A stretch of DNA of 64,000 bases from Marinobacterium aestuarii (GTDB lineage Bacteria; Pseudomonadota; Gammaproteobacteria; Pseudomonadales; Balneatricaceae), in contig NZ_CP015839.1 of the NCBI RefSeq assembly GCF_001651805.1, positions 1,860,001 through 1,924,000 on the forward strand, in the 5' to 3' direction. The notes below the pieces were generated by a model, which saw only the letters and a list, made by a program, of their open reading frames with translations, had not been told where the DNA came from and did not search any database. A program made the translations under genes and the position numbers. Position 1 is the stretch's first letter; every line of letters starts with the position of its first letter. Positions 8,600 through 18,518 of the stretch are shown here, piece by piece.

Positions 8600-9862
8600 A
8601 TGAGCAACGAAGCAGACGGGACATTTAACACCGTATCTGTGGTGGGGCTGGGCTATATAGGCCTGCCGACGGCGGCCGTTCTGGCGTCGCGAGGGCTCCA
8701 GGTGATCGGCATAGACGTTTCCGAGCATGCCATAGCGACCATCAACGCCGGTAAAATCCACATTGTCGAGCCGGATCTGGATATCGTTGTCCGTAGCGTG
8801 GTCTCGACCGGTAATCTCAAGGCCACGCTGATTCCGCAAGCGGCCGAGGCATTTATCATCGCCGTACCTACCCCCTTTACAGACGATCATCAACCGGACC
8901 TCAGCTTCATCAAGGCTGCCGCCGAAACCATAGCGCCGGTTTTGCAACCCGGCAATCTGGTGATACTCGAATCGACCTCCCCGGTTGGCACCACGGAGCA
9001 GCTTGCCGGCTGGTTGGCGCACTGCCGTGAAGACCTCTCCTTTCCTCAGCAGCAGGGGGAAAAGGCCGACATCAATATTGCCTATTGTCCGGAGCGGGTT
9101 TTGCCCGGGAACGTGCTGCAGGAGCTGGTCGCGAACGATCGCATTATTGGCGGCATGACCCCTCGCTGCGCAGCACGGGCGGCGGGGCTCTATCAAATAT
9201 TCGTGCGGGGGGAGTGCCTGCTCACCCATACCCGTACCGCCGAAATGGCCAAGCTGACGGAAAATGCCTACCGGGATGTGAATATCGGTTTTGCCAATGA
9301 ACTGTCGATTATCTGCGACAGGTTCAAGATCAATGTCTGGGAACTGATCAGGCTCTCGAACCGTCACCCGCGGGTCAACATCCTCAATCCCGGGCCCGGG
9401 GTGGGGGGGCACTGCATTGCGGTGGATCCCTGGTTTATCGTCAGTGCGGCACCAGAGGAGGCGCGTCTTATCCGCATGGCCAGAGAGGTTAATGATGGCA
9501 AACCGAACTACGTGATCAACAAGGCACTCAAGGCCGCCAACCAGTTCAAGCAGCCAGTGATAGGCTGTTTCGGTCTTTCCTTCAAGCCCGATATCGATGA
9601 TCTTCGGGAAAGCCCTGCGCTCTCGATTACCCTGGCACTGGTGGACGCAAAGGTGGCTGAAATTCTGGTTGTGGAGCCCAATGTTGATCAGCTGCCGGAC
9701 GTTTTAAGCAGGCGGGACGTTGAAAAGGTCCACCATAACGAGGCACTGGAGCGCGCCAATATCATCCTGCTGCTGGTGGCGCACAAAGAGTTTAACGGCT
9801 TGTCCAGTGACTTTCTGAACGAGAAGGTAGTGATTGATGTCGCTGGGGTACTCAGTCATTGA
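8600..9862 (+). CDS. wecC: UDP-N-acetyl-D-mannosamine dehydrogenase
   Basis: About 420 residues of the UDP-glucose/GDP-mannose dehydrogenase family: NAD motif GLGYIGLPTA at the N-terminus, ESTSPVGTTE, YCPERVLPG, and the active-site cysteine in GPGVGGHCIAVDPWF, all as in WecC. It oxidises UDP-ManNAc to UDP-ManNAcA. GAAGAGG at 8586-8592 fits the ATG at 8600 better than the ATG at 8594. It follows wecB by under 40 bases, so the two form one pathway step pair. Confidence 0.93.
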   Translation: MSNEADGTFNTVSVVGLGYIGLPTAAVLASRGLQVIGIDVSEHAIATINAGKIHIVEPDLDIVVRSVVSTGNLKATLIPQAAEAFIIAVPTPFTDDHQPDLSFIKAAAETIAPVLQPGNLVILESTSPVGTTEQLAGWLAHCREDLSFPQQQGEKADINIAYCPERVLPGNVLQELVANDRIIGGMTPRCAARAAGLYQIFVRGECLLTHTRTAEMAKLTENAYRDVNIGFANELSIICDRFKINVWELIRLSNRHPRVNILNPGPGVGGHCIAVDPWFIVSAAPEEARLIRMAREVNDGKPNYVINKALKAANQFKQPVIGCFGLSFKPDIDDLRESPALSITLALVDAKVAEILVVEPNVDQLPDVLSRRDVEKVHHNEALERANIILLLVAHKEFNGLSSDFLNEKVVIDVAGVLSH

Positions 9863-9903
9863 GTAATGGCATTGAGCGATTTTGACGAGCGAGGGTATGG
9901 GCC

Positions 9904-11181
9904 GTGAACAGGATTGAAGACGTGAAGGTGGCGGTAATAGGTCTGGGTTATGTGGGGTTGCCCCTGGCGGCGGCCTTTGCCAAAAAGTTCGACGTGGTGG
10001 GGTTCGATATCGATGCCGAGCGTATCAATGCGTTGAAGGATCAGATCGACAGCACGCTTGAAATGAGCGTCGAGGAACTGGGTGCCTTGCCGGCGCTGAG
10101 CTTTAGTTCGGATCCTGAGGATATCAGGGGCTGCCAAGTCTATATTGTCACTGTCCCGACGCCGATCGACCGTCACAAAAGGCCTGATCTCGGGCCGCTG
10201 CAGCGCGCCAGCGAGCTGTTAAGTGGGTTGATTCAGCAGGGCGATGTGGTGATCTATGAGTCCACGGTGTACCCGGGAGCCACCGAAGAGGTCTGCGTTC
10301 CCCTGCTAGAGAAGGGCTCCGGATTCACACTGAACGAGGGCTTTTTCGTGGGTTATAGCCCCGAGCGCATCAACCCCGGGGACAAGGACCACAGGGTCGC
10401 GGATATTCTGAAAGTGACATCCGGATCCACCGACAGCATCGCCGAGTTTGTCGATACCCTCTATAAAAATGTCATTGCGGCGGGGACCTATAAAGCGAGC
10501 AGTATTCGCGTCGCCGAGGCGGCCAAGGCGATCGAGAATACCCAGCGCGATATCAATATAGCGCTGATCAACGAGCTCGCGATGATTTTCAAGCGCCTGG
10601 ATATAGACACCGAAGAGGTACTGCGGGCGGCGGGCACCAAATGGAATTTCCTGCCCTTCAGGCCCGGACTGGTCGGCGGTCACTGCATAGGGGTCGATCC
10701 CTACTATATGACCCACAAGGCTCAGGAGGTGGGATATCACCCAGAGATGATCCTGGCCGGGCGCCGCATCAACGATGCCATGGGCCGCTATGTGGCCGGC
10801 GAACTGGTGAAGGGAATGTTGCAACGGGGCATTAAGGTGACCGGTGGCCGGGTGCTGGTGATGGGGCTGACGTTCAAGGAAAATTGCCCGGATATCCGTA
10901 ACACCAAAGTGGTTGATATCCTCACTGAGCTTGAGACCTACGGCGTCCGGGCGGACGTCTACGACCCCTGGGTCGATGCCGAGGAGGCGCAACGCTCCTA
11001 CGGTATCAGTCCGTTGCAGGAGCTCGAGGCGGGAGTCTACGACGGAATCATCCTGGCCGTGGCCCATGAGCAGTTCGTCGACATGGGGGCCACACGGATA
11101 CGCGAGCTGGGGAAACCCGAACATCTGCTCTACGATCTCAAGTATGTGCTGCTGGCGGGCGACTCGGATATGCGATTGTGA
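9904..11181 (+). CDS. UDP-N-acetylglucosamine/galactosamine dehydrogenase (WbpO/TviB type)
   Basis: A 425-residue nucleotide-sugar dehydrogenase. N-terminal [14 protein letters not shown] binds [14 protein letters not shown] and the catalytic cysteine in [15 protein letters not shown] follow, and the C-terminal domain has [16 protein letters not shown]. These variants are typical of TviB/WbpO enzymes that oxidise UDP-GalNAc to UDP-GalNAcA. The epimerase that would supply UDP-GalNAc is the WbpP-like gene at 44775-45818. Start is GTG with GAGG nine bases upstream. Distinct from the adjacent wecC despite the shared fold. Confidence 0.88.
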   Translation: MNRIEDVKVAVIGLGYVGLPLAAAFAKKFDVVGFDIDAERINALKDQIDSTLEMSVEELGALPALSFSSDPEDIRGCQVYIVTVPTPIDRHKRPDLGPLQRASELLSGLIQQGDVVIYESTVYPGATEEVCVPLLEKGSGFTLNEGFFVGYSPERINPGDKDHRVADILKVTSGSTDSIAEFVDTLYKNVIAAGTYKASSIRVAEAAKAIENTQRDINIALINELAMIFKRLDIDTEEVLRAAGTKWNFLPFRPGLVGGHCIGVDPYYMTHKAQEVGYHPEMILAGRRINDAMGRYVAGELVKGMLQRGIKVTGGRVLVMGLTFKENCPDIRNTKVVDILTELETYGVRADVYDPWVDAEEAQRSYGISPLQELEAGVYDGIILAVAHEQFVDMGATRIRELGKPEHLLYDLKYVLLAGDSDMRL

Positions 11182-11839
11182 GGTGGGGATGACGCGGTTG
11201 AATTCCAACCCTGGCGCTGAGGCCACCCGGTCTCTTCTGCAGCTGCGATCCTGCCCAAGCATCAGGCAAGCAGGCTTCAGCTACCGTCAGGCGCCGCCGC
11301 TGCTTTAGTCGTGGGTTGAGCTAAGGATATCAATTGAATAGCCGGTCATCTTGTCTCCAGAAGCACCGAACTGCTCCTCCGGGTCTCGGTTCGTTTTTGT
11401 CGGCGACCTTTCAATATTGTGGCAAGGGTGAGCACTGCGCTGGGAGGTGAGTCGGGAGAGCAAGGCCGGTGTTATCTGCGCAACATCAGGAGACAGCCGT
11501 AGTTTTGAGGCGATATGTGTCAGGAATCTTTACGATTGCGCTTATGCTGGTATTGCGCATGCTTTGTAACCATTTGAAATAGTTGTGGAAGTCGAAAAGA
11601 CGCACATTTTTTGCCTGAGAAAATAATGATTGTGTGTCTCTTGATCTCGCTGGGGAATACTTCGAAGGAATATCGAGCAAGGTGCCGTGGCAATACCTCC
11701 GGGCGCCGGCCTGGCCTGAAGCGTGCTGCGACTGGGTTACCGGTCGTGTTCTCAGAGCGCTTCAGTGGTGGGCTTGGGGTCGCTAAACGGCAGCAGACCC
11801 AGCTGATCATGATGATCAACGCACAAGAGCGGAGGGTCG
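11182..11839. other. 658-base non-coding stretch
   Basis: No convincing gene. A short inverted repeat, GGTTG-AATTC-CAACC, lies at about 11195-11209, and TGATCATGATGATCA (two copies of the palindrome TGATCA) at 11804-11818 lies just before the ribosome site of the acyltransferase gene and could be an operator. No terminator or recognised promoter was found, although the next gene must be read from somewhere in here. Confidence 0.5.
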
Positions 11840-12577
11840 ATGCAAGAAATCGTGAGTAATTTCAAAAAGTATTTCAGCGTTCGGCTGGCTGATACGCAAG
11901 CGTTGCGTCAAGAAGCGTTCAGAATTCGCTATGAAGTCTATTGCGACGAGCTGGGGTTCGAGGACAAGAACGCGTTTCCCGACGGCTTGGAGCATGATGC
12001 GTTCGATGCCAGCTCTGATCATCTGCTGTTGGTGCATAACAGTAGTCAGGCTTTTGCCGGTACAGTGCGCTTCGCACATACCTCTGTATCGGAGCCCGGG
12101 CTGATACTGCCGCTGGAAAAATATTGTAGTCACGCCTTCGATCCGGCGCTCTTCGATCTTAAGGCCCAGGCGCGTGGCACCATTGCCGAAGCCTCACGGT
12201 TGGCGGTTCCCGCCCGCTACCGGCGTCGTAGCGGGGAAACGGGCAGGCCCTTTATCTTCGACGGGGTGAGGGCGGACATATCCGATCAGGCACGGAATTT
12301 CCCCTATATCGCAGTCGGACTCTACCTGGCGGCAGCGGCGCTCTTCGTGCAGCAAAACTACCAATATGTACTGGTGATGATGGAGCCCAAGCTCGCCAGG
12401 GCGCTGACCCGGATCGGCATTCAATTTCAGCAGGCAGGAGAGCCGATTGATTACCACGGCCGGAGAGCCCCTTTCTATATATCCCCGGAAATATTGCTGT
12501 CGAACATGATTGCTCCCATTCGGGAAATGTTCGATGCAATATACATCCAGCTGGCGGAGCAGCAGTCCAACCCATGA
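11840..12577 (+). CDS. PEP-CTERM/exosortase-associated acyltransferase (N-acyl amino acid synthase-like)
   Basis: A 245-residue GNAT-fold protein of the exosortase-associated acyltransferase family (TIGR03694), related to N-acyl-homoserine lactone and FeeM-type N-acyl amino acid synthases. The N-terminal QEAFRIRYEVYCDELGFED and the following HDAFDASSDHLLLVH, GTVRF and EASRLAVPARYR motifs carry the family pattern. It probably transfers an acyl group from acyl carrier protein to an amino acid or amine. GGAGGG at 11831-11836 sets the ATG. It converges with a second acyltransferase on the other strand. Confidence 0.8.
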   Translation: MQEIVSNFKKYFSVRLADTQALRQEAFRIRYEVYCDELGFEDKNAFPDGLEHDAFDASSDHLLLVHNSSQAFAGTVRFAHTSVSEPGLILPLEKYCSHAFDPALFDLKAQARGTIAEASRLAVPARYRRRSGETGRPFIFDGVRADISDQARNFPYIAVGLYLAAAALFVQQNYQYVLVMMEPKLARALTRIGIQFQQAGEPIDYHGRRAPFYISPEILLSNMIAPIREMFDAIYIQLAEQQSNP

Positions 12578-12678
12578 ATGGTGGGGGATGTAATGTCGTA
12601 CGGTAGCCCTTTTTAACCTGGGTAACCTATCTCCCGAAGCTCTCGTCATGCCGCCCGCGCTGCGCAGGGGGTTGCTGA

Positions 12679-13287
12679 TCAAGCCGCACGCTGTGTAAGT
12701 TTTGGGCTGTCGAAGCACGCCAGGCCGTTGGCCTCAGGTTTGATGGCGGCAACGGAAAGCAGGTGCTCCAGGTCGGTAAACCCGTTCTCGGCGGGAATGC
12801 TGATGTGGTTACAAATCTCGTAGCCATAACCCAGGTTAGTATGCAGGCGCCGGTAGAGACGCGCGCGAATAGTCCCCGCTACATTAAAGGCGTAGCTGTA
12901 ATTCAACTCGGCACTTCCCTTGATCAACGCCAGGCATTGTGCACGCAATACCTCGGCTGTTCTGTGCTCGGGCAGTAGCGCCAGGCGCGTCCACTGGCAA
13001 TAGGATATGCCCTGTTGTGTCAGCTCGGGAAAGTGCTCTTCGAGAATAAAATCATCGCATTCCATGGGTAGCCGAGCCGGGTTAATGGGGGCTGTACCGG
13101 ATATTCTGGCCCCTCCTATGCAGCGATCCCCGTCCCGGGCGATAAGAATATGTCCTGCTCGATCGTGTACATCTTCAGAGCCATCGAAAGAGTCGATTCC
13201 CAGTTGTTGGCGAAAGCAGGTCTCACGGATTTGATAGTACTGGGCAAGCAAATTCGGATCTGTACTGAACTCAAAGCGAATCGACAT
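12679..13287 (-). CDS. Second GNAT/autoinducer-synthase-like acyltransferase
   Basis: A 202-residue protein with the same general plan as acyl-homoserine lactone and N-acyl amino acid synthases: QYYQIRETCFRQQLGID near the start, DRAGHILIARDGDRCIGGARI, and CQWTRLALLPEHR in the middle. The substrate is unknown. It faces the first acyltransferase tail to tail with about 100 bases between, and its upstream region (13288 on) holds the palindrome TTAAC-AATC-GTTAA. The two proteins are only distantly alike, so this is not a fresh tandem duplication. Confidence 0.65.
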   Translation of the reverse strand: MSIRFEFSTDPNLLAQYYQIRETCFRQQLGIDSFDGSEDVHDRAGHILIARDGDRCIGGARISGTAPINPARLPMECDDFILEEHFPELTQQGISYCQWTRLALLPEHRTAEVLRAQCLALIKGSAELNYSYAFNVAGTIRARLYRRLHTNLGYGYEICNHISIPAENGFTDLEHLLSVAAIKPEANGLACFDSPKLTQRAA

Positions 13288-13797
13288 TTAATAGTCCCGT
13301 TAACAATCGTTAATAATCTACTCACAGATACACACTGGTATGATCAAGGGGTAACTAATAGTTGAATTCAGCGGTTTTTAAGCAAAACTTGAGCCATTTT
13401 ATACTTTGTTTTAATAATCAATAGTTTATATCGTTTTATCGTGCACCCAAACGACAAGTCAGCTGAGTTTTTCTCCATGAAATGTCATCAAAAAGCGACG
13501 CTAGACTGAGGCTTTTAACAAAGTTATATAAAATCAATAACTTATAGTGTCCCTGTCTGGCGACAGCGTGTCGTGTCAGAGCTCGTCAATCTGCGAGCAA
13601 TGCATCCAGCCACCTCTATCGTGAGTATTTGTCTTGCCACTGAACCTGACCTTGGCAATCAGCGCCATGGGCGTGAAACACCGATTTGGCTCTATCGAGT
13701 AACAGAATCGGTGTCCGCGTTTATTGAACCACTACACTAGGTTTAAGGTCGGACTCAGTCCCCTGACTTCCATCGTATCTATCTTGAGAGGCTTTCC
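13288..13797. other. 510-base divergent intergenic region (acyltransferase / RND transporter)
   Basis: AT-rich control region between divergent genes. The perfect inverted repeat TTAAC-N4-GTTAA lies at 13300-13313, within 30 bases of the acyltransferase start. A diverged direct repeat, AATCAATAGTTTATA (about 13416-13430) and AATCAATAACTTATA (about 13532-13546), may mark regulator sites. No open frame or sigma54 element was found. Confidence 0.45.
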
Positions 13798-16119
13798 ATG
13801 GTGTTCAAGGATCGCTTGATCACAATGCTCGTCCGCTATCCCTACCGGATACTGCTGGTCAGCCTGGTGTTGATCCTGGGCGTCGGGTTTGGTGGTAGCC
13901 GCTTGACTGTCGAGTCGGGTATCGACGTCTTTTTCAGTGAGGACGACCCGAACATCCTCGCAGACCGAGAGCTAAAGCGAGCCTACGGCCGTGAGGACAA
14001 CGTACTCTTCGTCATAGACACCCGCGGCGGTGACATATTTGAAGCCAGCAATCTGTCGTCTGTTCAGATAATTACCGAAAAATCGTGGCTGATGCCCCAC
14101 TCGAAGCGCGTCGATTCGGTCACCAACTTTCTCTATCCCGAGGTGGACGGCGACGACATCGTTATCGACAGGCTGGTTGAAGAGGCGGGCTCGCTGACCA
14201 GTGAAGACCGCCAGCGCATTAAGGGCATTGCCTTGTCACAACAGGCGCTGATAGGGCGGATTCTGGCTGGTGACGGCCAGGTCGCTGCAGTCAATGTCAC
14301 CCTGAATTTACCTGAAGATGGGCAAGGGGCCGCCATTGATCAGGCCGTGACTTTTGCAAGGGCGTTAGCGGCCGAAGTCGAAAGTGAAAATCCCGCCATT
14401 GATATTCACCTGGCCGGATGGGCCTTGACCGAGCAGACCCTTGTAGAGGTCACTGCCCACGACTCGCTCACCCTCATGCCAGCACTTTTTGTCCTGGTCT
14501 TGGTCATTATTGCCCTGTTGCTGCGATCCGTGATGGCGTCAATCTGCACGGTGGTCACAATATTTCTTAGCATCCTTTGGGGTATGGGCTTTGCCGGCTG
14601 GGCAGGTATAAGCCTAAACAGTGTCAACGTCTCTGCGCCGACGATCATCATGACTCTGGCCGTCGCGGATTGCATCCATCTGCTGAGCGTATTCTTGACG
14701 CGCCAGAGGAGAGGCCGGGAGAAAAGGGATGCGCTACGGGACGCGCTGGATCATACGCTTTATCCAATTGTGCTCACCAGCCTCACCACGGCGCTGGGCT
14801 TTCTAAGCATGAATTTCAGCGAATCGCCACCGTTTCGTGAACTCGGCACCATATCCGCTGTGGGGGTCTTGGGCGCGCTCTGGGTGACGGTAACCATTCT
14901 TCCCGGGCTGGTGCTGATGCTGCCCTTCAGAAAGGCGGGGAGAGTCACAACCGGAATACCACTGGGTGGTCTCGCCAACTGGGTGATTCGCCATAACAAC
15001 CGTATTTTCTGGAGTTCGTTGTTACTCATTGCTCTTAGCGTGAGTTTTATTCCCCGAATCGAACTCAATGACGACCCCACGGGCTATTTCTCTGACGCGA
15101 TTCCACTCACTCAGGCCATTGACGTCGTTGAGAGCAAGCTCTCGGGAACCCAATCGCTGTACTACTCGTTTGATAGCGGAGAGGGGCAGGGTATCGTCGA
15201 TCCAGGCTTCCTTGCCGATATCGATGCCTTTGTCTCCTGGCTCAGGGCGCAACCTGAAGTGGTCAATGTGGAATCATTTACCGATACCCTGAAGCGGCTG
15301 AACCAGGTGATGCATGGCGAGGCCGACGAGTGGCACAAACTGCCAGACAGCAGGGAATTGGCGGCGCAGTATGTTCTGTTGTTTGAGATATCGGTTCCGT
15401 ATGGGCAGGATGTCACGCATCAGGTGAGCGCGGACAAATCATCCCTCAAGGTGGCGGCAACGCTGAAAAACCAGCAATCACAGGGGCTGATTGCGTTTGA
15501 GGCTCGAGGCCGGCGCTGGATGCAGGATAATGTGCCGGGGATGGTCGTCCGCGGGGCGGGTCAATCCATCAGTTTTGCGAATGTCGGCCTGCGCAACATC
15601 AACAGCATGTTACTCGGATCCCTGGCGGCAATCGTGCTTGTTTCGCTCTGCCTGGTTGTTGCATTTCGCTCGATCCGGTTCGGGCTGGTCAGTTGCATAC
15701 CTAACCTGTTTCCCGCCTTCATTACCCTCGGGATATGGGGGGCCGTGGTCGGTGAGGTAAACATCGCCGCCTCGGTAGTTTTCAGTCTGACCCTGGGCAT
15801 CATTGTGGATGACACAACCCATTTCCTTGTGAAATATCTGGAGGCCAGGCAGGAGCGGAACCTGGATGCGGAGCAGGCGATCAGGTACGCCTTTACTGCA
15901 GTGGGCAGTGCTCTGGTATCTACCTCTATTGTCCTGGCTATCGGGTTCCTGGCACTAGTGCAGTCTGACTTTTCGGTAAACTCCACATCTGGCCTGCTGG
16001 TGGCCATGACCATCGTTATTGCCATCACCCTGGATCTGCTGTTTCTACCGACGGTCTTGATCAAGGCTGATCGCTGGCTGCTGCCCAAGGCTGCGAAAAC
16101 GACTATCATCGGTGGCTAG
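13798..16119 (+). CDS. RND-superfamily (MMPL-type) exporter
   Basis: A 773-residue protein with the two-fold plan of MMPL/RND lipid and hopanoid exporters: one N-terminal membrane helix (about 17-35), a periplasmic domain, a helix bundle with ADCIHLLSVFLTRQRRGRE (about 285-305), a second helix and periplasmic domain, then a second bundle with LTLGIIVDDTTHFLVKYLE (about 665-685). Such proteins move lipids or glycolipids without an adaptor-type MFP. GAGAGG six bases upstream sets the ATG. Followed at once by a LolA-like protein and an outer-membrane barrel, a common trio for envelope lipid transport. Confidence 0.85.
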   Translation: MVFKDRLITMLVRYPYRILLVSLVLILGVGFGGSRLTVESGIDVFFSEDDPNILADRELKRAYGREDNVLFVIDTRGGDIFEASNLSSVQIITEKSWLMPHSKRVDSVTNFLYPEVDGDDIVIDRLVEEAGSLTSEDRQRIKGIALSQQALIGRILAGDGQVAAVNVTLNLPEDGQGAAIDQAVTFARALAAEVESENPAIDIHLAGWALTEQTLVEVTAHDSLTLMPALFVLVLVIIALLLRSVMASICTVVTIFLSILWGMGFAGWAGISLNSVNVSAPTIIMTLAVADCIHLLSVFLTRQRRGREKRDALRDALDHTLYPIVLTSLTTALGFLSMNFSESPPFRELGTISAVGVLGALWVTVTILPGLVLMLPFRKAGRVTTGIPLGGLANWVIRHNNRIFWSSLLLIALSVSFIPRIELNDDPTGYFSDAIPLTQAIDVVESKLSGTQSLYYSFDSGEGQGIVDPGFLADIDAFVSWLRAQPEVVNVESFTDTLKRLNQVMHGEADEWHKLPDSRELAAQYVLLFEISVPYGQDVTHQVSADKSSLKVAATLKNQQSQGLIAFEARGRRWMQDNVPGMVVRGAGQSISFANVGLRNINSMLLGSLAAIVLVSLCLVVAFRSIRFGLVSCIPNLFPAFITLGIWGAVVGEVNIAASVVFSLTLGIIVDDTTHFLVKYLEARQERNLDAEQAIRYAFTAVGSALVSTSIVLAIGFLALVQSDFSVNSTSGLLVAMTIVIAITLDLLFLPTVLIKADRWLLPKAAKTTIIGG

Positions 16120-16138
16120 CCCCGATTGGGAGATATGT

Positions 16139-16969
16139 ATGAGCGTAAAACGGATCAGTCGAAATGGCTTCTACCGATCACTAGCCGCCTTTATCGGCGT
16201 GGCCATTCTTTGTGGTCCGGCTTTTTCAGAAGAGCCAGCTTCGAAAGAGTCTGCGCCTGAGCGAGGGCTGGCCATCGCACTTGAAGCAGACCAGCGCGAC
16301 AGTGGTTTCGCGGACACGACGGTCAACCTCGCCATGCTGCTGAACCTGTCCGGAACCGAGGAGGTCCGCCGGGAAATGCGGCAATTGACGCTGGAAGTCG
16401 AGGGCGACGGTGACAAGAGCATCATGGTGTTTGACAGACCACGGGATCTCAATGGCACGGCCATACTGACCTTTACTCACAAAGTCGGCAGCGATGACCA
16501 GTGGCTCTATCTGCCGGCGCTCAAGCGTGTAAAACGCATATCTTCCGCCGACAAGTCGGGGCCGTTCATGGGCAGCGAGTTTGCCTATGAGGACCTGTCC
16601 TCGCAGGAAGTCGAAAAATATACCTACACTTACCTGCGGGACGAGCCTGTGGAAGGCGAACCCTGTTTCGTGGTCGAACGCGTTCCCGTTGATCCAAAAT
16701 CGGGCTACACCCGTCAGGTAACCTGGGTGGATCAGAGCGAATATCGGCTCAGACGCGTGGACTATTACGATCGCAAGGGCGAACTTCTCAAGACCATGAC
16801 ACTGGCAGGTTACACACAGTACCTGGACCAGTACTGGCGCCCGGCAAAAATGATCATGAAAAATCACCAGAATGGGAAGGGTACTACCCTGATATTCGAG
16901 GATTACCGGTTCCGCACCGGCCTGACGGACAGTGATTTCAACCGCAGTGCACTGTCGCGCATTCGATAA
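16139..16969 (+). CDS. Outer membrane lipoprotein-sorting (LolA-like) periplasmic protein
   Basis: About 276 residues with a clear signal peptide (hydrophobic AAFIGVAILCGPAFS) and then the body of the LolA-like outer-membrane lipoprotein-sorting family found beside MMPL exporters: KSIMVFDRPRDLNGTAILTF, DDQWLYLPALKRVKRIS and KSGPFMGSEFAYEDLSS. It probably carries a lipid in the periplasm. GGAG at 16128-16131 fits the ATG at 16139; an upstream GTG at 16112 overlaps the exporter gene but would precede the signal peptide. Co-transcribed with its neighbours. Confidence 0.85.
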   Translation: MSVKRISRNGFYRSLAAFIGVAILCGPAFSEEPASKESAPERGLAIALEADQRDSGFADTTVNLAMLLNLSGTEEVRREMRQLTLEVEGDGDKSIMVFDRPRDLNGTAILTFTHKVGSDDQWLYLPALKRVKRISSADKSGPFMGSEFAYEDLSSQEVEKYTYTYLRDEPVEGEPCFVVERVPVDPKSGYTRQVTWVDQSEYRLRRVDYYDRKGELLKTMTLAGYTQYLDQYWRPAKMIMKNHQNGKGTTLIFEDYRFRTGLTDSDFNRSALSRIR

Positions 16970-16982
16970 TAGGAAAGCCATT

Positions 16983-18230
16983 TTGAAGCATAAAGTGCGC
17001 CGCATCGACTTGTCATCCCTGATCCTGGTTCCGTTGCTTGCATATGGGCAATTTGTCGATGCAGCGGCAGACGATTCAGCCAACTCAAGTGCAGACAGCG
17101 TTTCGAGCGAATGGACAGGCTACGCCAGCCTGGATACCCGACTGTTTTTCCACAGTCCCGCCCATCCGGGCCAGGATGACCGGAGTCTGTCTGGAGCATT
17201 CCAGCCTGAATACTATCGGAACTGGGACTATGGAGCCCAAACTCTGGCGTTTACCCCTTTTTTCCGCCTTGACGCCAATGACGACGAGCGTACTCATGCC
17301 GATATACGCGAACTGTTCTGGCGCATGGAGGCCGAACAATTCGTCTTTAAAGCAGGGGTCGACACTGTCTTCTGGGGGGTGGCGGAGTCGCAACATCTGG
17401 TCGATATCATCAACCAGACTGATCTGGTGGAAAATATCGATCGGGAAGACAAACTTGGGCAACCCATGCTCAACCTCGACTACCTGAGTGACTGGGGCAC
17501 CTGGCAGGCTTACCTGTTGCCCTACTTCAGGGAACGTACATTCCCGGGAACAGATGGCCGCCTGCGCAGTGAGCCAGTGGTCGATACCGATGATGCCATT
17601 TACGAATCCGGCGACGAAGAACGCCATGTCGATTTCGCCTTGCGCTGGTCCCACTATTTCGGTGACTGGGATATAGGTATCGCGCATTTCAGTGGAACCA
17701 GCCGCGAACCGCTGCTGATACTCGATGATTCAGGCCCCAACCCCAGCCTTCGCCCGCTCTACCTGCAGATCGACCAGACCAGCCTCGACGTCCAGGTCAC
17801 CAAGGGCGCATGGCTTTGGAAGCTTGAGGCGATCTACAACCAGAACAATGTCAATGACTATTACGCCTACGTCGGCGGTTTTGAGTTCACACAATTCGGT
17901 ATAGCGGGAAGTGCGGTCGACCTGGGCTGGTTGCTGGAGTACAACTACGACGACCGGGGTGATAGCGCTGCCACAGTACTGCAGGATGATATCTTTTTCG
18001 GGGTGAGATTGACTGATAACGATATTCATAATACCCGCATTCTGGCGGGGGGCACCGTCGATATAGACTCCAGTTCCACCTTCGCCAATGTGGAAGCTTC
18101 ACGGCGCTTGAACGAGCATTGGGTTCTTGGCCTGGAAATGCGACTCTTTACCCATGTGGATGAAGAGGATCCTCTCCATCAGATCAAAGATGATGATTAC
18201 GTTGAAATCCAGTTGACGCGGTACTTCTGA
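16983..18230 (+). CDS. Outer-membrane beta-barrel protein partnered with the RND exporter
   Basis: About 415 residues: N-terminal signal peptide (SLILVPLLAYGQFVDAA), then alternating, aromatic-rich segments and a final QLTRYF whose terminal phenylalanine is typical of outer-membrane barrels. No close named family is certain; similar proteins occur directly after LolA-like and MMPL genes. AGGAAAG upstream supports the TTG start at 16983, 13 bases after the LolA-like gene. It may form the outer-membrane end of this export route. Confidence 0.7.
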   Translation: MKHKVRRIDLSSLILVPLLAYGQFVDAAADDSANSSADSVSSEWTGYASLDTRLFFHSPAHPGQDDRSLSGAFQPEYYRNWDYGAQTLAFTPFFRLDANDDERTHADIRELFWRMEAEQFVFKAGVDTVFWGVAESQHLVDIINQTDLVENIDREDKLGQPMLNLDYLSDWGTWQAYLLPYFRERTFPGTDGRLRSEPVVDTDDAIYESGDEERHVDFALRWSHYFGDWDIGIAHFSGTSREPLLILDDSGPNPSLRPLYLQIDQTSLDVQVTKGAWLWKLEAIYNQNNVNDYYAYVGGFEFTQFGIAGSAVDLGWLLEYNYDDRGDSAATVLQDDIFFGVRLTDNDIHNTRILAGGTVDIDSSSTFANVEASRRLNEHWVLGLEMRLFTHVDEEDPLHQIKDDDYVEIQLTRYF

Positions 18231-18261
18231 TTGTATCGGTCCTAATTGACTGGCTGCAATG

Positions 18262-18284
18262 TCTGGCCCCCGGTTGGGGGCCCA
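18262..18284 (+). terminator. Strong GC hairpin after the RND operon
   Basis: TCTGGCCCCC at 18262-18271, a short GGTT loop and GGGGGCCCAGA form a near-perfect stem just after the barrel gene. There is no T-run after it, so it may act as an RNA-end or attenuating hairpin rather than a classical intrinsic terminator. It separates this operon from the ThiF-nitroreductase gene. Confidence 0.5.
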
Positions 18285-18518
18285 GAGACGCAGACTTCGT
18301 ATCGTTTGCGGAATCTACCAATAAGTTACCCATCTATCCTACGCTTTGAGGATCTGATCCACATCGGAGGTGTTGGCCAGTGCACATAGCATGGCGAACG
18401 TGTCAGGCGGTATCGTCTTGTTGGCTGGGCTGGCGCACTTCAAGGCCGCGAAGCAGGTTGACAGCGAACCCCCGGAATTTGGCTTAACAGGCATCAGGTT
18501 GGAGCCTCTCACACTATT

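Noticed and set aside
8579-9412. 277-codon antisense frame under wecC
   Set aside because: Shadow of a well-conserved gene; no domain, no ribosome site seen.
10306-11262. 318-codon antisense frame under the WbpO/TviB-type dehydrogenase
   Set aside because: Shadow frame opposite conserved active-site coding sequence.
11420-11434. TGGCAAGGGTGAGC as sigma54 promoter of the acyltransferase gene
   Set aside because: Only nine bases between GG and GC instead of ten.
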